7,276 nt of DNA from an uncultured Lachnospiraceae bacterium (GTDB lineage Bacteria > Bacillota > Clostridia > Lachnospirales > Lachnospiraceae). A model generated the notes under the pieces. It was given only the letters and a program-made list of their open reading frames with translations. It did no database searches and was not told the origin of the DNA. A program made the translations under genes and the position numbers. This document shows, one piece after another, positions 1 to 5,512 of this stretch (positions are counted from its first letter, which is position 1; each line of letters begins with the position of its first letter). Where the stretch lies: NCBI GenBank assembly GCA_947625995.1, contig CANQQN010000095.1:1-7276 (forward strand), written 5' to 3'.

Positions 1-17
1 GACCGGAACATGGAAAT

Positions 18-38
18 ACAGACCTGATTCTGGTCTGT
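18..38 (-). other. Hairpin at the 5' end of the leftward heat-shock transcript
   Basis: ACAGACC (18-24) and GGTCTGT (32-38) are perfectly complementary, giving a 7-bp stem with a 7-base loop. A transcript from the proximal minus-strand promoter would begin near position 41, so this hairpin would lie within a few bases of the RNA 5' end. There is no U-tract on either side, so it is not an intrinsic terminator. A role in 5'-end mRNA stability is an inference. Confidence 0.45.
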
Positions 39-47
39 TCTATGGTT

Positions 48-76
48 ACTATAACACATGTTGTTAGCACTGTCAA
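48..76 (-). promoter_or_regulatory. Proximal sigma-A promoter (P1) of leftward gene, overlapping CIRCE
   Basis: On the minus strand TTGACA (71-76) is followed by a 17-base spacer and TATAGT (48-53), an almost ideal housekeeping promoter with predicted start near 41. The -35 box lies inside the CIRCE operator, so bound HrcA should directly block RNA polymerase. The controlled gene begins beyond position 1. The only ATG on this strand in the leader (9-11) has no Shine-Dalgarno sequence before it. Confidence 0.8.
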
Positions 77-90
77 CGGTTGAGTGCTAA
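64..90. promoter_or_regulatory. CIRCE element, HrcA repressor operator
   Basis: TTAGCACTG (64-72), nine bases, then GAGTGCTAA (82-90) match the CIRCE consensus TTAGCACTC-N9-GAGTGCTAA with one mismatch (G at 72 instead of C). CIRCE is the binding site of HrcA, the heat-shock repressor that controls groESL and dnaK operons in Firmicutes. Two strong leftward promoters flank or overlap it, so it most likely regulates a chaperone operon left of the window. Which operon cannot be decided here. Confidence 0.9.
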
Positions 91-105
91 GTTTTTTGTT
101 TTTTC

Positions 106-134
106 TCTATATAATAATGCTCGACAAATGTCAA
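106..134 (-). promoter_or_regulatory. Distal sigma-A promoter (P2) upstream of CIRCE
   Basis: On the minus strand TTGACA (129-134), a 17-base spacer and TATAGA (106-111) form a second near-consensus promoter. Transcription would start near 99, placing CIRCE about ten bases downstream inside the transcribed leader, the usual arrangement for CIRCE in Bacillus-type operons. HrcA bound at 64-90 would then act as a block just after initiation. The alternative -10 reading TATTAT (111-116) gives a shorter spacer. Confidence 0.65.
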
Positions 135-370
135 GAAAACAATCTACATTTAGAATCTGACCATCCGTCATCTTATAGCATTGTGCAAGTATTACCATGT
201 ATTTGCAAATTATATATTAGGGCTTTCCGATTCTAAAGATACGTCTATACAGGCGTATCGCAAGACGACCACTGACAGTAAACAATCATGCTTTCCTACT
301 TGATCAGAATTTACAAATATATTTTCAAATTGATTTTTTTTTAATTTCTTCTCAAATAAGATTTTGATCC

Positions 371-399
371 TTGCATTTTCCTGTCGGATATTGTATACT
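371..399 (+). promoter_or_regulatory. Candidate sigma-A promoter for the Rpn-family gene
   Basis: TTGCAT (371-376), a 17-base spacer and TATACT (394-399) are a good housekeeping-type match on the plus strand. Transcription would begin near 406 and give a leader of about 130 bases before the start codon at 537. The region is AT-rich, so chance matches are possible. Confidence 0.5.
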
Positions 400-522
400 T
401 TTGTCAGATACAAATGAATAGCCTTACAAAAGATGATTCCATAAAATGCGGAAAATAATCCTCCTTTAAACGGTTGTTTTCCTGTGGCGCACGGGGAATC
501 ATTTTTTATTTGCCTTAATGGC

Positions 523-527
523 AGGAG
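523..527 (+). promoter_or_regulatory. Ribosome binding site deciding the Rpn gene start
   Basis: AGGAG lies nine bases before the GTG at 537 and supports that start. A competing pair exists: AGGGG (554-558) eight bases before an in-frame TTG at 567, which would shorten the protein by ten residues. The first ten residues are not part of the recognisable conserved region, so both are possible; GTG is preferred for its better Shine-Dalgarno sequence and stronger start codon. Confidence 0.55.
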
Positions 528-536
528 ATTCCGCCT

Positions 537-1610
537 GTGATAAATGAATTTACAGGGGATGATACTTTGAAAAACAAAAATCCGACATTCCATCTTGCAT
601 ATGAGGGCGCAGATCTGCCCTGTCAAGCTGCAAACGCGCTTGGAAGAGATGTTCTTTCTGCAGGATCAGACATTCAGCTTGATACTCATGTCAAAAACGT
701 CCTTAGCAATAAGATCATTTTGTCATGGATCCTGCATTATACCATTAAGGCTTTCGGACGGTTGTCCCCGGAGGAGATCATTCCTTACATTGAAGGCACA
801 CCTTGGATCGGTTTTGTACCGGTTTTTCCTTCCGTCGATCCTACCGGCTCACCGGAGTCTTATTCCGAAAAAATTACCGGCTCCGCTACAGAACATAACG
901 TTCCCGGAGAGGGAATTGTCTGTTACGATATCAATTTTCATGCTAATCTGCCCTGTCCTCCGCAGAAAAAGCCTGTCAAGATCATCATCAATATAGAAGC
1001 ACAGAAGAATTTTTATCCGGGCTACCGGATTGAATCCAGAGGACTCTTTTACTGCAGCCGCCTGATCAGTGCGCAGCTTGACAGGGAATTTACAAATTCC
1101 CACTACAATGACATCAAAAAAGTATACTCTATCTGGCTCTGTATGAACGCGCCTAACTATATAGGCAATGCCGTCTCAGAATACCGGATTAGCAAACATG
1201 ATCTTTTGCCAGGTGTCCCAAATCGAAAGCAAGCTTATGACAAACAGTCCCTGATTTTGATCTGTCTGAACGAAAAGGCTTCTGACGGAAATCCTCTAAC
1301 CGGTATGCTGAACATATTGCTGTCAACAAGGCTGGATTATAAAACAAAAAAAGAACGATTAAAAAAAGACTATGGAATTTCCATGAGTAAAGAATTGCAG
1401 GAAGGAGTCAAAAAAATGTGTAATTATTCAGAATACGTTTTGGAGACCGGCCGCAGGAAGGGCCGCCGCGAAGGATTTGAAACGGTTGCTGTCAGAATGT
1501 TGAAAATGAAACTGTATGAGGATGAAGAGATCCTCCGGCTTTCCGGCATCAGCCGGAGCAGGCTCAGCCGACTGAAAAAGCTGATCACTGCCCCTCCGAA
1601 AAAAAGCTGA
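537..1610 (+). CDS. Rpn family recombination-promoting nuclease / PD-(D/E)XK nuclease family putative transposase
   Basis: This 357-residue protein looks like a full-length member of the PD-(D/E)XK nuclease family annotated as Rpn or 'putative transposase' (PDDEXK_2 type). Residues about 46-87 carry the usual N-terminal helix block (LSNKIILSWIL). The catalytic core is visible as YDI with D131, followed by a beta strand ending in IEAQ with E154 and Q156; it continues through a conserved stretch with FYPGYRIESRG (159-169) and FTNSHYNDIKKVYSIW (185-200). The C-terminal tail (about 305-349) is basic and helical (GRRKGRREG) and ends in a helix-turn-helix-like segment. Characterised Rpn proteins are DNA endonucleases that raise RecA-independent recombination, and some are studied in phage defence; the role here is inferred. 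No terminal inverted repeats or target duplications flank the gene, so transposition is not supported. It is monocistronic and convergent with the ABC permease gene. Confidence 0.85.
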   Translation: MINEFTGDDTLKNKNPTFHLAYEGADLPCQAANALGRDVLSAGSDIQLDTHVKNVLSNKIILSWILHYTIKAFGRLSPEEIIPYIEGTPWIGFVPVFPSVDPTGSPESYSEKITGSATEHNVPGEGIVCYDINFHANLPCPPQKKPVKIIINIEAQKNFYPGYRIESRGLFYCSRLISAQLDREFTNSHYNDIKKVYSIWLCMNAPNYIGNAVSEYRISKHDLLPGVPNRKQAYDKQSLILICLNEKASDGNPLTGMLNILLSTRLDYKTKKERLKKDYGISMSKELQEGVKKMCNYSEYVLETGRRKGRREGFETVAVRMLKMKLYEDEEILRLSGISRSRLSRLKKLITAPPKKS

Positions 1611-1669
1611 AACCGGAAATGCGGATGAAATCCCGGATTTGATAAACTGTACGGAGAATGTCCCTGTGT

Positions 1670-1694
1670 TTTTCACTTAAAAACTGGGTGAAAA
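1670..1694. other. AT-rich hairpin downstream of the Rpn gene
   Basis: TTTTCAC (1670-1676) and GTGAAAA (1688-1694) pair perfectly with an 11-base loop, 60 bases after the Rpn stop codon. The stem is AT-rich and no U-tract follows it on the plus strand; a T-rich stretch (TTCTTTTTTAT) occurs only near 1738. It may contribute to ending transcription between the convergent genes, but the support is weak. Confidence 0.25.
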
Positions 1695-1796
1695 GCATTT
1701 GATTGCATCGGCAACACTTACTTGCAACTGAATATCATCTTCTTTTTTATCTCTATATAGTCCTTCCCCTGTATAGGAAAGTTAAACATAAATTTC

Positions 1797-1812
1797 AAGC
1801 CGTCCCCGGCTT
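1797..1812 (-). terminator. Possible weak terminator after the ABC permease gene
   Basis: AAGCCG and CGGCTT form a 6-bp GC-rich stem closed by a four-base loop (GGGA on the minus strand), beginning three bases after the permease stop codon. The following minus-strand sequence is GAAATTTATGTTT, only moderately U-rich. A short stable stem directly after the last gene of the operon fits an end-of-operon signal, but the missing uniform U-run keeps the call tentative. Confidence 0.35.
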
Positions 1813-1815
1813 CTG

Positions 1816-4542
1816 TCAGTAATTCTCATTCTTCAGCGCATCCACCGTATTTTCCTTCCGCACCTTTCCCGCAGAATACAACATGGTAGAGAACACCACC
1901 GCGAACACGCTGCCCACCGCGATGCAGATGCTCTGCCAAGGGATGAAGAATCCGGCGGAAACGCCCTCGTTCACCGACACGTAGATGGCAAGCGTCACCA
2001 AAGCGGCCAACGCCACGCCAAGGATCAATCCCTTCACGCCGTAGAGCAGACACTCAAACCGCATCATCCGGTAAAAGCCCTTCTGGGACATGCCCACGGA
2101 TTTTAACATGGCAAATTCCCGGCGGCGCAGATTGATGTTGGTGGAGATGGTGTTGAACACGTTCACAGCCGCGATCAGCGAGATCAAAATGATAAACCCG
2201 TAAGAGAAAATGTTGATGATCAGCATGGTGGCCCGCATGATCTCGTCATTTTCAGCCAGATCGTACAGGGTATCCACGGCAAAGCCCTGTTCGCCCAGCA
2301 GGCTGCTGATCTTCTCCATGGCGGCCTTGTGCTCCTTTGCCTCAAGCTGGAAGGATACCGGACGCTTTGTCTGCTCCAGCGTTTCTATGGCGCTGTAGGG
2401 GAACAGGCAGGTCACCTGCCCCCACGCCCGCACGCCGAAGGGAAGCTCTTCCACGATCTCGCCCACGTTTACGGAAACCTGTTCATAAACCTGATCCTTT
2501 GTATACCGGTATTCTTTGCCGTTTTCATCCTCATATACATACACGGCGGCCTCGCCTTCTTTATTTTCCTGCCCCATGTATTCCTGCCCTTCAAACTCCT
2601 TCTGCCGGTCCAGCGTCAGATGCGCAATGGGATGATCCAGCACGTCCAGCATATAATATTTTCCTTCATTTTCATTGTAAAACTGATGCTTCACATAAAG
2701 CAGCGCCGTGGGATTTTGCGCGTCCATGTACCGGTCCGCGTCCAGATGCTGTTCCTCCAGATACGCCCGGTAGTCCTCGTCATTGATATAACAGAAGTCG
2801 CCGTCCAGTATCACCCGGCCGTCCTCCCGCTCCAACTGCGCCGCATAATAAGAGGTCCACTGCTTTTCATATTCTTCGTTTATGGCGCCCTCTTCCACAC
2901 CTACCTGGTTGTAGTTGTCCGAATCCCAGCTTACCCGTGTCACCTGCGGCGCCTGCAAAAACAATTCCTCCAGCTTCGCGATGGTTTCATCCTGCTTTGC
3001 CTGCTCCTCATTTTCAAACTGGGTATCATAAACCAGGTCATAGCCAAGGATCTCCGTGGCCGAACGCATACTGAGGGCCAGATAACTGCAGAAGCTGCTG
3101 GCGGAAATAAACAGCACGATGCTCATACACAGGGAGATCACCGTTGCGCGGTATTTCTTTTTGCTGCGCTTCATATTCTTGGAGGCGATCATTCCCTCAA
3201 AGCCAAACAGCTTATAGGCCAGTTTTGAAGTCTTCACCTGCTTCGCCTTCACCTTCACGTCGTTTGTCTGGCGAATGGCGTCGATAGCAGGCACCTTCAT
3301 GGCCCGTCTTGCAGGCAGCCATGCGGAGAGCAGCACGGTGACCAGACCCACCGCCGCCGCAATCACTACAGAAAGCAGCGACACATGCAGAGTCAGACTG
3401 ATGCCCTTACCATAAAGAATATCATCCAGCATACCGCCGGTAAAATGCAGCGTCACAGCGATACCGCCGATGCCTGCCAGAATGCCAAGGGGAATCCCGA
3501 CCCCGCAGAGCATCATGGCCTCATGGAGCACGCACCTGATCATCTGCCGTCTGGTGGCGCCGATGGAGCCGATGAGGCCAAACTGTTTGGTGCGCTCGCT
3601 GACAGAGATGGAGAACGCGTTATAGATCAGGGAAATGGAACCTGCCATAATGATACCGATCAACACCGTGGCAAGGCCCGCCAGCATAGAATTATAGGAC
3701 TGGCTGCCGGAGACGCCCAGACTTCTGAGTACATCCCAGTTGGTAGCAGAAGCCTCATCGGCAAACTGTTTTTCCAGAAACTCATAAACATCTTTTGGCT
3801 TCTTCATCTTAAAATACACATCGTAGCAGTCCACACTTCCGTCTGCCACGGTCAGCGCCGTGTAGCCCGGCGCGCTATGATCCTCAAAGCCCGGTCGTTC
3901 GTAAAAACCTACCACCGTATACTCCGCGGTCCTTTTTACGGAAAGCTCTTCGCTTACGCCGTCATCCGGATGCTGGTAGGGATTCTCCTGCCAGAGAGTC
4001 TCTCCCTCCGAAACACGATCGCCTATCTGCAGGGTGAGCACGTCCCCAAGCTGGTGGGTGACGCCGCCGTTTGTTCGCAGATGGTTGGGAAGCATGATCT
4101 CCCCGGCGTTTTGGGGCAGCCTGCCGCCGGTGATCTCCACCGGCATCTTTTTAGCAAAGTCTTCGTCGATTCCAAGAAGAAACAGATAGGGCTTGTATTC
4201 ATTCTGACAACCCTCCGCCTTGGCGTAGCCAAGCTCTTCCCCAGTAACGTAGCCGTCGGTCTGCTCCGCGTAATCCAGAAACTTCCATTTATCTTCCGGA
4301 ATATGATAGACCGCCCCGTGCCAGTCTCCCTCGCTCTGCACGGAGATCCTGTACAGATACTGCTGCAGGCTGGAAACAAGAGTCGTCACCGCCGTGATCA
4401 TGGATACCGACAGAATGATCCCCACAATGGTCATCAGCGTCCGCGTCCTGTTTTTCACCAGAGTCTGGAAGGCGTAATGCCGGAAGATATTTTTTGGACA
4501 GGCAACCCTGCTTTTCCCGGTCGTTTTCTGCGTTCTGCTCAT
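1816..4542 (-). CDS. FtsX-family ABC transporter permease with two large extracellular domains
   Basis: This 908-residue membrane protein is the permease partner of the adjacent ATPase. By reading hydrophobic stretches I see eight membrane segments in a duplicated 1+3 pattern: TM1 (about 36-58), an extracellular domain (59-285), TM2-4 (288-310, 337-366, 385-411), then TM5 (467-490), a second acidic extracellular domain (491-770) and TM6-8 (772-797, 832-857, 867-891). Each half carries the FtsX/MacB signature after its first grouped helix: FGLIGSIGATRRQM (321-334) and FAMLKSVGMSQKGF (810-823). The C-terminus ENTVDALKNENY is typical of the family. Such type VII ABC systems move or extract substrates at the outer membrane face by mechanotransmission, often antimicrobial peptides, lipids or lipoproteins. 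The layout differs from BceB, which has ten TMs and one large extracellular domain. The ATG overlaps the ATPase stop (ATGA) and has its own AGGTGA (4550-4555) seven bases upstream, so translation is likely coupled. The substrate is unknown. Confidence 0.88.
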   Translation of the reverse strand: MSRTQKTTGKSRVACPKNIFRHYAFQTLVKNRTRTLMTIVGIILSVSMITAVTTLVSSLQQYLYRISVQSEGDWHGAVYHIPEDKWKFLDYAEQTDGYVTGEELGYAKAEGCQNEYKPYLFLLGIDEDFAKKMPVEITGGRLPQNAGEIMLPNHLRTNGGVTHQLGDVLTLQIGDRVSEGETLWQENPYQHPDDGVSEELSVKRTAEYTVVGFYERPGFEDHSAPGYTALTVADGSVDCYDVYFKMKKPKDVYEFLEKQFADEASATNWDVLRSLGVSGSQSYNSMLAGLATVLIGIIMAGSISLIYNAFSISVSERTKQFGLIGSIGATRRQMIRCVLHEAMMLCGVGIPLGILAGIGGIAVTLHFTGGMLDDILYGKGISLTLHVSLLSVVIAAAVGLVTVLLSAWLPARRAMKVPAIDAIRQTNDVKVKAKQVKTSKLAYKLFGFEGMIASKNMKRSKKKYRATVISLCMSIVLFISASSFCSYLALSMRSATEILGYDLVYDTQFENEEQAKQDETIAKLEELFLQAPQVTRVSWDSDNYNQVGVEEGAINEEYEKQWTSYYAAQLEREDGRVILDGDFCYINDEDYRAYLEEQHLDADRYMDAQNPTALLYVKHQFYNENEGKYYMLDVLDHPIAHLTLDRQKEFEGQEYMGQENKEGEAAVYVYEDENGKEYRYTKDQVYEQVSVNVGEIVEELPFGVRAWGQVTCLFPYSAIETLEQTKRPVSFQLEAKEHKAAMEKISSLLGEQGFAVDTLYDLAENDEIMRATMLIINIFSYGFIILISLIAAVNVFNTISTNINLRRREFAMLKSVGMSQKGFYRMMRFECLLYGVKGLILGVALAALVTLAIYVSVNEGVSAGFFIPWQSICIAVGSVFAVVFSTMLYSAGKVRKENTVDALKNENY

Positions 4543-5222
4543 CCCCGGATCACCTCGTCTCTGGCGATCCTGCCGTCCTCGATGGCAATGATCCGGTCCG
4601 CCTGCAGGGCGATGTTTTCGTCATGGGTAATGACGATCAGCGTCTGCCTGTATTTTTGATTGGACATTTTTAAAAGACTGATGATCTCCTGACTGTTTTT
4701 GGAATCCAGATTTCCCGTAGGTTCATCGGCCAGCACCACTGCCGGCGCGTTCATCAGCGCCCGCCCGATAGAGACCCGCTGCTGCTGCCCGCCGGAAAGC
4801 TGATTGGGCAGATGTCCTTCCCTGCCTTTTAGATCCAGCACTGTCAGCAGTTCCTCAAGTCTTTCCTCATTGACCTTTCTGCCGTCCATCAGCACCGGCA
4901 GCGTCATGTTTTCCGTCACGGTCAACACCGGGATCAGATTGTAAAACTGATAGATCAGTCCCACCTCCCGGCGGCGGAACACCGCCAGTTGTTCGTCGTT
5001 TTGAGCGTACACGTCCCTGCCGTTCATGTATACCTTCCCGGCAGTAGGCTTATCCACGCCGCCCAGAATGTGCAGCAAAGTGGACTTGCCGGAGCCGGAA
5101 GGGCCGATGATCGCCAGAAATTCCCCCTTCCGTACGGAAAAGGAAACATCGTCCAGTGCGTATACTTTATTTTCGTCTGTGCCATAGATTTTTGTGAGAT
5201 TTTCCACTTTCAAAAGTTCCAT
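4539..5222 (-). CDS. ABC transporter ATP-binding protein (MacB/LolD/BceA type)
   Basis: This 227-residue cytoplasmic ATPase has the standard length and all catalytic motifs of the MacB/LolD/BceA family: Walker A GPSGSGKST (40-48), Q-loop YQFYNLIP with Q92, ABC signature LSGGQQQR (142-149), Walker B VVLADEP (162-168) with catalytic E167, D-loop NLDS (171-174) and switch histidine H200. It would form a dimer that powers the FtsX-type permease encoded next. The ATG at 5222 follows GGGAGG (5229-5234) by six bases, a strong site. Its stop overlaps the permease start by four bases, so the two subunits are probably made in matched amounts. The gene has its own promoter region (about 5319-5390), separated from the upstream kinase gene by a long spacer, which allows transporter-specific induction by the linked response regulator (inference). 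Confidence 0.95.
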   Translation of the reverse strand: MELLKVENLTKIYGTDENKVYALDDVSFSVRKGEFLAIIGPSGSGKSTLLHILGGVDKPTAGKVYMNGRDVYAQNDEQLAVFRRREVGLIYQFYNLIPVLTVTENMTLPVLMDGRKVNEERLEELLTVLDLKGREGHLPNQLSGGQQQRVSIGRALMNAPAVVLADEPTGNLDSKNSQEIISLLKMSNQKYRQTLIVITHDENIALQADRIIAIEDGRIARDEVIRG

Positions 5223-5260
5223 AACTTTCCTCCCATCTGAAAATCCGTTTGTACCCTGAA

Positions 5261-5283
5261 CCGGCGGACCATTTCCCGCCCGG
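5261..5283 (-). other. GC-rich hairpin in the ABC operon leader
   Basis: CCGGCGG (5261-5267) pairs with CCGCCCGG (5276-5283) with one bulged base and an 8-base loop. It lies in the presumed 5' leader, about 27 bases upstream of the ATPase Shine-Dalgarno sequence. No U-tract follows on either strand, so it is not a simple terminator or attenuator, and no riboswitch class is recognisable. It could affect RNA stability or be incidental. Confidence 0.4.
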
Positions 5284-5318
5284 ATCTGCGCCTGCCGGAC
5301 TCAAGGCAATTTTTTCTC

Positions 5319-5346
5319 TTTACACGTTCACTATACACACTGTAAA
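5319..5346 (-). promoter_or_regulatory. Likely activated promoter of the ABC operon, centred in an inverted repeat
   Basis: TATAGT on the minus strand (5330-5335) is a good -10 box, predicting a start near 5323 and a leader of about 100 bases. No good -35 box lies 16-18 bases upstream (best is TGTGAC), as expected of a promoter needing an activator. TTTACA (5319-5324) and TGTAAA (5341-5346) form a perfect 6-bp inverted repeat whose centre coincides with the centre of the -10 box. Use by the linked response regulator is inferred. Confidence 0.5.
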
Positions 5347-5348
5347 TG

Positions 5349-5390
5349 ACAGTCACATGACTTTAAAATAACAAAATTGTCACTTGTCAT
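5349..5390. promoter_or_regulatory. Cluster of TGTCA/TGACA motifs upstream of the ABC promoter
   Basis: Immediately upstream of the -10 box are a 5-2-5 inverted repeat AGTCA-CA-TGACT (5351-5362), overlapping the expected -35 position, and two tandem heptamers TTGTCAC TTGTCAT (5377-5383 and 5384-5390). OmpR-family regulators typically bind direct repeats near activated promoters, so this is a natural candidate operator for the adjacent response regulator. The motif does not match the published BceR-type pattern closely, and binding is not shown by the sequence. Confidence 0.4.
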
Positions 5391-5512
5391 AGTTCGTAAG
5401 TTATCACAAAAATGCCTACATTTATTTATGATAACCTTGGAACTATGATTTATCACTATTCGTAAGTTATTGCACAGGGCCTGCATTTATTTTTCAGAAT
5501 AAACGTATGATC
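5384..5512. repeat. Diverged tandem repeat, two units of about 62-66 bp
   Basis: Unit 1 starts at 5384 and unit 2 at 5450. TTCGTAAGTTAT is identical in both (5393-5404 and 5459-5470, offset 66). It is followed by GCCT, one variable base, then CATTTATTT (5414-5427 and 5479-5492, offset 65), and near the ends by CTATGAT (5443-5449) and GTATGAT (5505-5511, offset 62). The drifting offset indicates small indels since duplication. The units lie upstream of the ABC promoter and abut or overlap the left end of the large inverted repeat. No coding potential is seen. Confidence 0.7.
5388..5447. repeat. 18-bp imperfect inverted repeat spanning the first tandem unit
   Basis: The left arm CATAGTTCGTAAGTTATC (5388-5405) and right arm GATAACCTTGGAACTATG (5430-5447) are complementary at 15 of 18 positions, with a 24-base AT-rich loop. 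The second tandem unit has lost most of the right arm. It could be a protein-binding palindrome, an RNA hairpin, or the end structure of a dispersed repeat; nothing here decides between them. Confidence 0.6.

Larger units (their letters stand above)
135..536. other. AT-rich intergenic spacer without a supported gene
   Basis: This stretch separates the leftward heat-shock control region from the rightward Rpn gene. It is clearly more AT-rich than the flanking genes. It holds the candidate rightward promoter at 371-399, a 6-bp inverted repeat GATACG/CGTATC (238-243 and 254-259, loop 10) and a run of nine T (334-342). A strong Shine-Dalgarno-like AAAGGAGGA on the minus strand (about 461-469) has no start codon at a usable distance. 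I see no RNA gene or convincing small coding region. Confidence 0.6.

Noticed and set aside
311..342. AT-rich inverted repeat followed by nine T, resembling a plus-strand terminator
   Set aside because: The stem would be all A/T pairs with internal mismatches, and no gene lies upstream on the plus strand to terminate.
210..626. Minus-strand open frame of 138 codons over the spacer and the Rpn 5' end
   Set aside because: Its TTG start lies inside the Rpn gene with no ribosome binding site. The strong AAAGGAGGA further in (about 461-469) has no start codon at usable distance, and the product resembles nothing I recognise. The AT-rich spacer simply lacks stops in that frame.
1599..1605. Run of seven A near the Rpn stop codon as a programmed slippage site
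   Set aside because: It lies two codons before the stop; slipping would change only the last residues, and no downstream frame of interest follows.
2329..3228. Long plus-strand open frames antisense to the permease and ATPase genes
   Set aside because: They are shadows of well-supported minus-strand genes: no ribosome binding sites, low-complexity or unlikely composition, and no recognisable domains.
5333..5345. ATACA-CAC-TGTAA as a BceR-type regulator site
   Set aside because: The published Bacillus pattern (TnACA-N4-TGTAA) needs a different first base and a four-base spacer, and the site overlaps the -10 box instead of lying upstream of -35.
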